From CAKTOF01 sp964523945 (lineage in GTDB: Bacteria > Bacillota > Clostridia > Oscillospirales > Oscillospiraceae), in the NCBI GenBank assembly GCA_964523945.1, contig CAZGBU010000026.1, positions 1 to 20,630 of the forward strand: DNA of 20,630 nt, read 5' to 3'. Position 1 is the first letter of the stretch; every line of letters starts with the position of its first letter. The notes beneath the pieces were generated by a model. It was not told the origin of the DNA. It did not search any database and worked only from the letters and a program-made list of their open reading frames with translations. The translations under genes and the position numbers were made by a program. Shown here piece by piece: positions 6,414-13,529 of this stretch.

Positions 6414-7418
6414 TCAGTACAGGCTGCCGGCGTTGACGACCGGTTGTGCGTCATGACTGCCGCAGAGTATCACCAGCAGATTCGAGACCATCGCTGCCTT
6501 GCGCTCTTCGTCCAGCTCGATTGTTCCGCCTGCACGCAGCCGTTCCAGCGCCAGCTCGACCGTGCCGACTGCGCCGTCAACAATCATCTTGCGTGCGTCG
6601 ACCACAGCGGAGGCCTGCTGGCGTTGCAGCATGACAGCTGCAATTTCCGGCGCATAGGCCAGATAGGTGATACGCGCTTCCAGGATCTCCAGCCCGGCCA
6701 GCTCAACGCGTGACTGGATCTCATCGCGGATGCGCGCCGCAACAACTTCGCTCGAGCCGCGCAGGCTGCCCTCATCTGCGATGCCGTCGCCAGTGGTATC
6801 GACGTTGGGAGCGACGTCGTACGGATAGATCCGCACAATATTGCGCAGCGCGGTATCACACTGCAGTGAGAGATACTCCTTGTAATTGTCGACCTGAAAA
6901 ACCGCCTTGACCGTGTCCACTACGCGCCACATGACCGCGATGCCGATCTCCACGGGATTGCCCAGACAGTCGTTGATCTTCTGCCGGTTATTGTTGAGTG
7001 TCATGATTTTGAGCGAGAGCTTTTTGTTGGCTGTTTCCAGCGAGACGGAACCATTGCTCATCAGACTGACCGAAAGCGATTTGCCGCTGTCGACGTCGCC
7101 GCTCTGATTGAGCCGTGTTTTGGCTGCTGGGTTGACTGCTGTGCAGAACGGGTTGACAAAGTAGAAGCCTTCCCCCTTGAGCGTGCCGACATATTTACCG
7201 AACAGCGTCAGCACCAGAGCCTCCTGCGGTTTGAGCACCTTCAGCCCGGGCAGAACGATCCAGCCCAGCGACAGATAGACAATGCAGACCGCAAACGGAG
7301 CCCAGACCCCATACAGGGCGAATACAATTGTGCCCGCGATGGCGGCGAGGTAAAGCGCAATCGTGAGCAGCAGAACGGGCATGCCGTGCTTTTTGTTGGT
7401 CAGAATGATCTCGTTCAT
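6414..7418 (-). CDS. SPFH/band-7 (stomatin-prohibitin-flotillin) membrane protein
   Basis: A 334-residue membrane protein. Two hydrophobic helices lie at about residues 13-35 and 38-58, followed by the SPFH domain: the strand LKPQEALVLTLFGKYVGTLKGEGFYFVNPF, then VEIGIAVMWRVVDTVKAVFQV, then a coiled-coil-forming helix with LAGLEILEARITYLAYAPEIAAVMLQRQQA. The family scaffolds membrane microdomains or holds other membrane proteins, and it forms large oligomers; its bacterial partners are mostly unknown. The start ATG 7418 follows GGGGAG. It is translated together with the ribbon-helix-helix gene downstream and driven by a near-consensus promoter at 7452-7480. Confidence 0.9.
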   Translation of the reverse strand: MNEIILTNKKHGMPVLLLTIALYLAAIAGTIVFALYGVWAPFAVCIVYLSLGWIVLPGLKVLKPQEALVLTLFGKYVGTLKGEGFYFVNPFCTAVNPAAKTRLNQSGDVDSGKSLSVSLMSNGSVSLETANKKLSLKIMTLNNNRQKINDCLGNPVEIGIAVMWRVVDTVKAVFQVDNYKEYLSLQCDTALRNIVRIYPYDVAPNVDTTGDGIADEGSLRGSSEVVAARIRDEIQSRVELAGLEILEARITYLAYAPEIAAVMLQRQQASAVVDARKMIVDGAVGTVELALERLRAGGTIELDEERKAAMVSNLLVILCGSHDAQPVVNAGSLY

Positions 7419-7435
7419 CTCAAATTCTCCCCACC

Positions 7436-7466
7436 TGATTTTGATATTAAAATAATATCAAAATCA
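7436..7466 (-). promoter_or_regulatory. Perfect 31-bp palindrome over the -10: likely operator
   Basis: TGATTTTGATATTA (7436-7449) and TAATATCAAAATCA (7453-7466) are exact inverse complements around AAA. The palindrome covers the -10 and start region of the SPFH promoter, so a bound repressor would block transcription. Each arm contains TGATATTA/TGATTTTGA-like half-sites, suggesting two adjacent dimers. The operon's own ribbon-helix-helix protein is the obvious candidate ligand (inference). Confidence 0.7.
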
Positions 7467-7480
7467 TATTCCTTTGTCAA
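7452..7480 (-). promoter_or_regulatory. Promoter of the SPFH/ribbon-helix-helix operon
   Basis: Read on the minus strand: TTGACA (7480-7475), exactly 17 bases, then TATTAT (7457-7452). This is a near-perfect sigma-A promoter, about 33 bases upstream of ATG 7418. Its -10 lies inside the 31-bp palindrome. Confidence 0.8.
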
Positions 7481-7661
7481 GAGAGATGGGGAAAGCTCCC
7501 TTTTCAAGATGAGCAGTGACGAAACAAGAGCCGCCGGTTTCCCCAAACAGCAAACATGGCCTTTATTTGGCTCGGCAAGAAAGCCCCCTTATCCATATAC
7601 GAACCATGCAGAGATGGTGCGCAACTCTGGCTGTTTGTTGATGACAAAGAGGAGTGATTGC

Positions 7662-8057
7662 ATGAGGAAGAAAAGGATGATAGCCGCAGTTTGCGTTGCT
7701 GTCTTATGGTTTACTGTCGGTATGATTGATTATGTCAGAGCGCATAGCTTTGAAAAGCCGATCTTTTGTATTGGTACAGAACTCGCTGACGACGGCGGCT
7801 CCGGCAAATATGTTGGTCTTGGGTACTCCTTTGATCTGGAAGGGAACTTTATGCCGGAAGATGAGTCCCCCGGAGTAACCAAATGGACATATTATTTGTT
7901 TGGAGTTGAGATCGAAACACAAATAAGAGATGAACCCATTCAGGAAGCTGAGGGACGCCTCCGCAGCACTGAATTTAAAGAGTGCATTTATCGGGGAGTT
8001 GACTGTCAGCGCAAACAGCTGAATCCATCAACGCAAGAGCAGCTGTTCTCCGTCTGA
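7662..8057 (+). CDS. Small exported or membrane-anchored hypothetical protein
   Basis: A 131-residue protein of unknown function. It opens with MRKKR and a hydrophobic segment at about residues 6-24, typical of a signal anchor or uncleaved signal peptide. A conserved-looking extracytoplasmic part follows: FEKPIFCIGTELADDGGSGKYVGLGYSFDLEGNFMPED, then TYYLFGVEIETQIRD. I recall similar short hypothetical proteins in other Clostridia that end near the IRD motif, but cannot verify it. Here about 40 more residues follow, and the last codons lie inside the terminator stem. The frame is open upstream to 7386. ATG 7662 is chosen for AGAGGAG (7648-7654) and the signal sequence. Confidence 0.75.
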   Translation: MRKKRMIAAVCVAVLWFTVGMIDYVRAHSFEKPIFCIGTELADDGGSGKYVGLGYSFDLEGNFMPEDESPGVTKWTYYLFGVEIETQIRDEPIQEAEGRLRSTEFKECIYRGVDCQRKQLNPSTQEQLFSV

Positions 8058-8074
8058 AAACAGCTGCTCTTTTT
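8036..8074 (+). terminator. Intrinsic terminator overlapping the end of the hypothetical gene
   Basis: A perfect 12-bp stem pairs AGAGCAGCTGTT (8036-8047) with AACAGCTGCTCT (8059-8070), followed by a T-run to 8074. The stop codon TGA (8055-8057) lies in the loop, so the 5' arm is coding sequence. Confidence 0.9.
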
Positions 8075-8101
8075 ATGCCTTTCCCTGACAGGGAAGAGAA
8101 A

Positions 8102-8127
8102 GGCTCCGGCGCAATTGCGCCGGAGCC
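8102..8127 (-). terminator. Perfect GC-rich hairpin after the downstream beta-helix gene
   Basis: GGCTCCGGCGC (8102-8112) and GCGCCGGAGCC (8117-8127) pair exactly around AATT. On the minus strand it is followed by TTTCTCTTCCC and lies 14 bases after the stop codon of the beta-helix gene. It is a plausible terminator with an imperfect T-run. Confidence 0.65.
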
Positions 8128-8140
8128 ATATGGCCGCAGA

Positions 8141-9904
8141 TCAGTTCACATGCAGCGCAATGCAGCCGGTGTAGACGCCGGGCAGAAGCGGCGTTTCCAC
8201 GCCGTCGACTGTCATGGTCAGCATCCTGCCGTCTGCAGCGCGGAGCGTACAGCTCTCGTCAAAGTCCAGCCGCGTTAGATAACAGGTGCCGGTCAGCGTC
8301 CAGTCGCAGGCGTCACGCAGTGTCAGCACAAGACCATTGTTGACTGGTGGCGCCGGTGTGTGGACAACCTCGCTGAGCTCTTCGCAGTTGTTCATGTCGA
8401 TGTAGAGCACGTTGTGCCGCGCAGTTGAAGTCGTGATCCGGCCAGTGAGGCGGACATTGGAGAGCGTCAGGTGCATATTTTTCGGTCCCTGCAGGTCGCG
8501 GCCAAGTCCACGCGGCCACTGCTCGGGCGGAACGTCGTCAAACATCATTTCCATGTCGGACTTCGGCGCGCGGCAATTGGCGTAAAGCGCGGTGGTTGAG
8601 TTGTAGATGTCGCCGGTCATTGCCATATTGGAAAACGAGGCGGTTAGATCTTCTTTCTCATAGAGCTTCGTGAGATCACGTCCCTCGATGGGGACATCCT
8701 CCTCGCCGATCGGCTCTTTGTACCAGCCGAGGCAGTTCGACTGCTCGTCGTTGTCGATGAGCTGCAGCAGGATGCCGTTGCCGGGGCGGAGCACCGCGCC
8801 GTCCACTTCAAGATTGGTGACCGCTCCCTTGACGATAAAACAGGCCTTTTCCGTGTTGAACACGCAGCCCTTTTCCACGCGGCAAGTGCCGCCGTTGTTG
8901 CGGAAGATGATGACACCATACTTGGAGTGGACGACAGTACCATTTGTAAACACGCCGCCTGATTTATCCTGCGATATCACAAGCGCATAGGTGCCGGTGC
9001 GGAATATGCAGTGGTCGAACGTATCGATGCTGTCGCCGATGGAAAATGCGCCATAGCCGCTTGGGCCACGATTGACGATTTCGCAGTCGGTGACGTACAT
9101 CCGCACAACGTCAGACGCATCGACGGACAGCACGCCCCAGCCATCGGACTCAAGATAGCAGCGGTTGTAGCGCACCACACCGTAGTCCGCCAGATTCGTG
9201 GCACGGCAGGTGCCGCGCATGCCCATGACCCATGGCACGCGCTTCATTGTACCAAGCCCCATGCCTTCGACATAACCCTGCGGCAGCTCATTGGTCGACG
9301 CGGAGACAAAGCGCGAATCGTTCACAATGACCTCGCTGTGACCGCCGATGAACAGCGTGTTGCGTGTGACGCCCCTGGTGTGAACATCAGCGCGGTTGAT
9401 CGTCACACGGGCATTGCCGTCGACCTTGATGCCGGCACCGTTGCCGATGAAATCGTTTTCTCCGTTGCCGTGGAAGTCGATTTTAACATCCTCGACTACA
9501 ACCTCGCTGTTGCCATCGATCAAAATGCCGGTGAACGACTCATCATTGCCGGACATGCTGACCGATGCAATGCGCGAATCCGTCACCGTACCGCCGCGCA
9601 CGATGGCAGGGACGGATTGTGCCGGGCGGTACGTGCCGTCATTGATGTAGATGCCGGCGCGGAAGTCGATCGGGTGCTCTGGGTCGGCAAAAAACACCTT
9701 GGAGATTGTATCGGCAACGGTCAGCTCGATCACGCCGCAGTAACGGCCGGGCAGCGGGCGCTGTCCGATCCCGTCGACCGTCATGGTCAGGGTTTTGCCA
9801 GCAGGGGCGCAGAGTTCGCCGCCCGGCTCAATGCGCAGGGCTGTCAGCGTCGTGGAGGATGCAATCAGCCAGCGTTCGCCGGCAGCGACGGTTTTTTCTG
9901 TCAT
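8141..9904 (-). CDS. Right-handed beta-helix repeat protein, downstream paralog
   Basis: A 587-residue protein made of short strand-turn repeats rich in N/D, G, T and V (for example GNARVTINRADVHTRG and GHSEVIVNDSRFV), the pattern of a parallel beta-helix. No signal peptide, anchor, LPXTG or membrane segment is visible. A module at residues 18-63, ending LTMTVDG...LPGRYCGVIELTV, recurs at 539-587 as LTMTVDG...LPGVYTGCIALHV. The best-conserved part against its paralog is residues 220-301 (KRVPWVMG, CRATNLAD, YNRC, GWGVLS, GPSGYGAFSIGD, FDHC). ATG 9904 follows AAAGGAG. Beta-helix folds are shared by adhesins, polysaccharide lyases and epimerases, and no catalytic motif decides between them. Function unknown. 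Confidence 0.85.
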   Translation of the reverse strand: MTEKTVAAGERWLIASSTTLTALRIEPGGELCAPAGKTLTMTVDGIGQRPLPGRYCGVIELTVADTISKVFFADPEHPIDFRAGIYINDGTYRPAQSVPAIVRGGTVTDSRIASVSMSGNDESFTGILIDGNSEVVVEDVKIDFHGNGENDFIGNGAGIKVDGNARVTINRADVHTRGVTRNTLFIGGHSEVIVNDSRFVSASTNELPQGYVEGMGLGTMKRVPWVMGMRGTCRATNLADYGVVRYNRCYLESDGWGVLSVDASDVVRMYVTDCEIVNRGPSGYGAFSIGDSIDTFDHCIFRTGTYALVISQDKSGGVFTNGTVVHSKYGVIIFRNNGGTCRVEKGCVFNTEKACFIVKGAVTNLEVDGAVLRPGNGILLQLIDNDEQSNCLGWYKEPIGEEDVPIEGRDLTKLYEKEDLTASFSNMAMTGDIYNSTTALYANCRAPKSDMEMMFDDVPPEQWPRGLGRDLQGPKNMHLTLSNVRLTGRITTSTARHNVLYIDMNNCEELSEVVHTPAPPVNNGLVLTLRDACDWTLTGTCYLTRLDFDESCTLRAADGRMLTMTVDGVETPLLPGVYTGCIALHVN

Positions 9905-9925
9905 GTTGACGCTCCTTTCTAAAAC

Positions 9926-9945
9926 CCGCGCCGGGTGCGGCGCGG
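9926..9945 (-). terminator. Second hairpin between the beta-helix paralogs
   Basis: On the minus strand, CCGCGCC and GGCGCGG pair exactly around GCACCC, followed by GTTTTA. It lies just upstream of the ribosome binding site of the downstream paralog. It may back up the first hairpin as a terminator, or be part of the leader. Confidence 0.45.
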
Positions 9946-9989
9946 CTTCCGCAAAGTGGGATTTGGATGCGAACTATGAGGGGAAACAC

Positions 9990-10018
9990 AGCCCCGCCGC
10001 ACAGCGCGCGGCGGGGCT
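9990..10018 (-). terminator. GC-rich hairpin after the upstream beta-helix gene
   Basis: AGCCCCGCCGC (9990-10000) pairs exactly with GCGGCGGGGCT (10008-10018) with a 7-base loop. It lies 8 bases after the stop codon of the upstream paralog (minus strand), followed by GTGTTTCCCC. The poor T-run suggests partial read-through to the second paralog. Confidence 0.55.
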
Positions 10019-10026
10019 GCATACGC

Positions 10027-11751
10027 TTACCGAATCACAATTTTGCCGGTGTAGGTGCCGGGGACAAGCGCCGTCTCGACGTCGTCAACCGTCATGGAGG
10101 CGGCATTGACTGCGGCGCCGTCTTCGATGACGAGCTTGGTCAGATGGCTTTCCGCTGTGACGTTCCAGACCGAGCCGTTTTCAAGCCGCACGATGACGCC
10201 ATTGTTGATGGCCTCACGCGCAGTAAAGTCGAGCTCGCCGAGCTCCTCGCAGTTGTATTTGTCGACACGCGCAACACGGTGACGCGCTTTGGCTGCGGTG
10301 ATGCGGCCGGTGACGGTCGCGTTGGAGAAGGTGAGATCAAGGTTCTTCGGCAGCGGGCCGGGTTCCGGACGCGGCGGCATATCCTCGCCCTCAGGCATTT
10401 CGGGCATGACAAACTCCGGCATGCCGGTGGTGTCGAGCGGAATGTTGGTGGTCGCGTTGAAGAAGTCGCCGTTTACCTCCATGTCGGCGAAGCGGGCGAT
10501 GACGTCGTGACCCTCGACGGAGGTCGTCAGGTCGCGGCCCTCGATGTACACATCTTCCTCTTTCGGGTCAAAGAACCAGCGGTTGGAGCCGGACGGGTCA
10601 TCCAGATCGAACAGCTGGAGGATGACATGGCTGGCGCTGTTGAGCTTAGCGTTCGACACGTCGAGCACCGGTGTGCAGCCTTTGATCAGGAACACGGCCT
10701 TTTCGGTGTTGAACGTGCTGTCACGCACAACAAGCTTACCGCCCTGGTTGAGGAAGCTCATCACACCAAAACGCTTGGAGTTGACGACGGTGCCATTGAG
10801 AAATTCGCCGCCGGCCGTCTCATTGGCCTGGATGAGCGCATAGTCAGTCACATGAAATACGCAGTGGTCAAACACATCGTTGCAGTCGCCGATGGAAAAC
10901 GCACCATAGCCGCTTGGCCCGGTGATCTCGATCAGGCAGTCGGTCGCATACAGGCGGCAGCGGTCGACCGCGTCGGTCGACAGAACGCCCCAGCCCTCGG
11001 CCATCAGGTGGCAGCGGTTGTAGTGTGCGGTGGCAAAGTCTGCGAGGTTGGTCGCGCGGCTGTTTCCACGCAGGCCGAGCATCCACGGCACACGCATCAT
11101 GCCGCCCATGTCGACATTGTCGACATAGTCGGACGGGAGCACGCCGGTTTCATTGAACACAACCGAGTCATTGATGGTCATCTCGCTGTTTTCACCGACG
11201 AAGAAAGAATTGCGCGAGGCGCCGCGTACATGGACGTTCGCATGGTTGACGGTTACCTTGGCATTGCCGTGGCTCATGATGGCCGCGCCGTAACCGTTGA
11301 AGTCGTTGCCGCCGAGTCCCTCCATGTCGATGTCGGCGCCGTCGATGACGTATTCGCCGTCACCGTCGATGAAGATGCCGTTGAATGCCTCGTCGCGGCA
11401 GACAATCTTCACGTCTTTTGCCCACGCGCCGGTGATCTCACCGGATTTGACGGCGGCGAGGACAGACTGATGGTCCTGTACCTTGCCGTCTTTGATGTAG
11501 GCAGCGGCGCGGTACTCCATCGGCTCTTTGTAGGCAAAGAAGCGGACGGGAATGTCGTCGGTCACACTCAGACGAATGTCGCCCTGGAACGAGGCCGGGC
11601 GGAGCTGGGTGGCTACGTCATTGATGGTCATGGTGACCTTTTTGCCGGCGGGGGCGGCGACAGATGCGCCTTCGGCGATGATCAGCTCTTCGAGCTGCAT
11701 GTCCTCGGTGACGGTCCAGACACCTTCGGACACCGTTTTGAACTGTTTCAT
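10027..11751 (-). CDS. Right-handed beta-helix repeat protein, upstream paralog
   Basis: A 574-residue paralog of the next gene, colinear over its whole length. The core at residues 219-299 reads RVPWMLGLRG, SRATNLAD, YNRCHLMAEGWGVLSTD, GPSGYGAFSIGD, FDHCVF. The terminal module occurs at 18-63 (VTMTIND...FQGDIRLSV) and again at 533-574 (MTVDDVETALVPGTYTGKIVI), the second copy lacking a few residues. A Pro/Glu-rich loop (MPEFVMPEMPEGEDMPPRPEPG) breaks the helix at about residue 450. No signal peptide or anchor is visible. The frame is open to 11838, but ATG 11751 is chosen for AGGAGG at 11763-11768. It is first in a likely two-gene unit made by tandem duplication. Function unknown. Confidence 0.85.
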   Translation of the reverse strand: MKQFKTVSEGVWTVTEDMQLEELIIAEGASVAAPAGKKVTMTINDVATQLRPASFQGDIRLSVTDDIPVRFFAYKEPMEYRAAAYIKDGKVQDHQSVLAAVKSGEITGAWAKDVKIVCRDEAFNGIFIDGDGEYVIDGADIDMEGLGGNDFNGYGAAIMSHGNAKVTVNHANVHVRGASRNSFFVGENSEMTINDSVVFNETGVLPSDYVDNVDMGGMMRVPWMLGLRGNSRATNLADFATAHYNRCHLMAEGWGVLSTDAVDRCRLYATDCLIEITGPSGYGAFSIGDCNDVFDHCVFHVTDYALIQANETAGGEFLNGTVVNSKRFGVMSFLNQGGKLVVRDSTFNTEKAVFLIKGCTPVLDVSNAKLNSASHVILQLFDLDDPSGSNRWFFDPKEEDVYIEGRDLTTSVEGHDVIARFADMEVNGDFFNATTNIPLDTTGMPEFVMPEMPEGEDMPPRPEPGPLPKNLDLTFSNATVTGRITAAKARHRVARVDKYNCEELGELDFTAREAINNGVIVRLENGSVWNVTAESHLTKLVIEDGAAVNAASMTVDDVETALVPGTYTGKIVIR

Positions 11752-11861
11752 GTGCTGCAATAACCTCCTGAATCTGAATTGTTTTGCATTCGCACTGCTT
11801 CCGCTGTTCATCGTACTATAACAATTGCAGAATGACAAGTTTTTTCTTTTCAGAGCGGAGG

Positions 11862-11893
11862 AAAAAATGTCCGGCAGGCGATGCCTGCCGGAC
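11862..11893 (-). terminator. Intrinsic terminator of the acidic hypothetical gene
   Basis: On the minus strand, a perfect 11-bp stem (GTCCGGCAGGC with GCCTGCCGGAC, 3-base loop) is followed by ATTTTTTC. It lies 9 bases after the stop codon at 11902. Confidence 0.9.
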
Positions 11894-11901
11894 GGGCTGG
11901 A

Positions 11902-12309
11902 TTATCGTTCGACCGTGAGGTTGTCGGTGCCGTGCGCTTCAAATTCCGAGATATATTCGTCCATGCGGTCGAGCAGCTCGTCGTAGTTCTCCTGCGAGAT
12001 CGGCTGATAGTCCATATCACGCCGCGCAAGTTCTTCGGCGAGAATCTCGAAGAACACAGTGTCTTCATAGTCCATGATGGCCTCGTGGATACCGCCCTCG
12101 GCAAACGCACGGGACGGAATGCACTCGCCGTTCCAGTGCTCGGCCAGATCCGGCATTCCAGCGCCGGCTGCCAGCGAAAACAGCTTGCTCTCCACTTTGT
12201 CGTAGTCGTCGAACCGGTCGTCACCCCTGGTGGAGTTCAGAATCCAGTTGCCGATGTAGACCAGGTCCAAAAGGCGGCGAAACTCTTTCTTGGTGAGTTC
12301 GATTTGCAT
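11902..12309 (-). CDS. Conserved acidic cytosolic hypothetical protein
   Basis: A 135-residue soluble protein of unknown function, with no membrane segment or signal. It opens MQIELTKKEFRRLLDLVYIGNWILN. The middle is acidic and helix-rich (DDRFDDYDKVESKLFSLAAGAG), followed by DTVFFEILAEELARRD and a C-terminal helix DELLDRMDEYISEFEAHG. I have seen similar short proteins starting with a LTKxEFxxLLDLVYIGNWxLN-type helix in other bacteria, but know no function. The frame extends upstream to 12432. ATG 12309 is supported by AAGGAGG close upstream. It is monocistronic, with its own promoter and terminator, divergent from ddl. Confidence 0.8.
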   Translation of the reverse strand: MQIELTKKEFRRLLDLVYIGNWILNSTRGDDRFDDYDKVESKLFSLAAGAGMPDLAEHWNGECIPSRAFAEGGIHEAIMDYEDTVFFEILAEELARRDMDYQPISQENYDELLDRMDEYISEFEAHGTDNLTVER

Positions 12310-12333
12310 TTGGCGAGCCTCCTTCCACAGTTT

Positions 12334-12362
12334 ATTATATACCCGCAGTGTAGAGATTTCCA
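12334..12362 (-). promoter_or_regulatory. Candidate promoter of the acidic hypothetical gene
   Basis: On the minus strand, TGGAAA (12362-12357), 17 bases, then a consensus TATAAT (12339-12334), 25 bases before the start codon. The -35 is weak. Confidence 0.5.
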
Positions 12363-12395
12363 CAGGAATTTGCTTTGCTTTCGTCAAAATTACGC

Positions 12396-12424
12396 TTGTT
12401 TTACAGGGGCAAATGGCATATGAT
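12396..12424 (+). promoter_or_regulatory. Promoter of ddl-murI
   Basis: TTGTTT (12396-12401), 17 bases, TATGAT (12419-12424), 37 bases upstream of ATG 12461, with AAAGGAG (12452-12458) as the ribosome binding site region. It is divergent from the promoter at 12334-12362. Confidence 0.65.
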
Positions 12425-12460
12425 ATATCCAAATGTGTTTTCCTGCATCAGAAAGGAGCC

Positions 12461-13528
12461 ATGACAGTGAAAAAACGGAATATCTGTGTCCTGTTTGGCG
12501 GCGTATCCCCGGAGCATGAGGTATCGCTCCGTTCTGCGGAATCCATTCTAAAAAATATGGATCCCGAAAAATATCAGATTTTTCCCGTCGGCATTACCAA
12601 GGCGGGAGACTGGATCCTGTTTGGTTCGCGCGACTACAGCATGCTGCCGGATGGCCGCTGGGAGACGTGCGAGGGCAACCGGCGCGCGCTGCTTTCGCCG
12701 ATCCGCGGCCAGGGCCTTTTGAGCTTCGAGGGAAACGGCGTGGTGCGCGAGCGCATTGATGTGGTTTTTCCGGTGCTGCATGGCGAGAACGGCGAGGACG
12801 GTTCCATGCAGGGCTTTTTGCAGGTCGCGGGCCTGCCGTGCGTCGGCTCAGGCGTTGGGGCGTCGGCTGCCGCGATGGACAAGTGCATGACCAAGCTCGT
12901 GGCAGAAAGCATCGGTGTGCGCCAGGCCGCCTGGCGGCGCATCAGTACGGCAGAGATGGAGAAAAATCCAGACGCCGTGCTTGACGCGGTCGAGGCGCGG
13001 TTCCTCTATCCGGTGTTTGTCAAGCCGGCCCGGACCGGTTCGTCGGTTGGCGTGTCCAAGGCCAATGGCCGTGAATCGCTCCGCCAGGCGCTTGAGCGCG
13101 CGGCAGCCTATGATTCCACCATTCTGGTGGAGGAGTATATTGTGGGCAGTGAAGTTGAGGTTGCCGTGCTTGGAAACGAGACGCCGGTTGCGTCCGAGTG
13201 CGGCGAGATCGACGCCGGCGCGGAGTTTTATGACTACGACGCAAAGTATATCTCCGACTGCGCAACGCTGTATATCCCAGCGCGCATCAGCGATGAGTCG
13301 GCCGAACATGTCCGCGAGACGGCAGTGCGGATCTACCGGGCGCTCGGCTGCCGCGGCCTGAGTCGGGTGGACTTTTTCGTACAGCCGGACGGCGAGGTGG
13401 TTTTCAACGAGATCAACACGCTCCCCGGATTCACATCCATTTCGATGTATCCGAAGCTGTTCCAGGCCAGCGGCATCGAATACCCGGCCCTGATTGACCG
13501 GCTCATCGAGCTGGCGCTGGAGAACTGA
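12461..13528 (+). CDS. ddl: D-alanine--D-alanine ligase
   Basis: ATP-grasp enzyme that joins two D-alanines for the peptidoglycan pentapeptide. The 355-residue protein has the N-terminal VLFGGVSPEHEVSLRSA (10-26), the HGENGEDGSMQG loop (108-119), the ATP-grasp core with VKPARTGSSVGVSKA, the omega-loop tyrosine region FYDYDAKY, and the metal-binding end FNEINTLPGFT. The YDYDAKY tyrosine argues for D-Ala rather than D-lactate as second substrate (family knowledge). The frame is open upstream to 12290. ATG 12461 is chosen for AAAGGAGCC and the family N-terminus. murI starts one base after its stop, so the two wall-precursor enzymes are made together. Confidence 0.95.
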   Translation: MTVKKRNICVLFGGVSPEHEVSLRSAESILKNMDPEKYQIFPVGITKAGDWILFGSRDYSMLPDGRWETCEGNRRALLSPIRGQGLLSFEGNGVVRERIDVVFPVLHGENGEDGSMQGFLQVAGLPCVGSGVGASAAAMDKCMTKLVAESIGVRQAAWRRISTAEMEKNPDAVLDAVEARFLYPVFVKPARTGSSVGVSKANGRESLRQALERAAAYDSTILVEEYIVGSEVEVAVLGNETPVASECGEIDAGAEFYDYDAKYISDCATLYIPARISDESAEHVRETAVRIYRALGCRGLSRVDFFVQPDGEVVFNEINTLPGFTSISMYPKLFQASGIEYPALIDRLIELALEN

Positions 13529-13529
13529 T

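Noticed and set aside
9011..9922. Plus-strand reading frame opposite the downstream beta-helix gene
   Set aside because: Same reason: antisense shadow in high-GC coding DNA.
8141..11751. Beta-helix genes as phage tailspikes
   Set aside because: No phage structural, integrase or lysis genes nearby, and the duplicated end modules and full-length paralogy do not suggest tail fibres.
9967..11763. Long plus-strand reading frame opposite the upstream beta-helix gene
   Set aside because: Antisense shadow: no ribosome binding site, repetitive V/D/H composition reflecting the complementary strand, and the opposite frame encodes a protein with a full-length paralog.
11815..11838. TTGTCA and TATAGT on the minus strand as promoter of the beta-helix pair
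   Set aside because: Spacing is only 12 bases; TATAGT may be a -10, but no acceptable -35 is visible.
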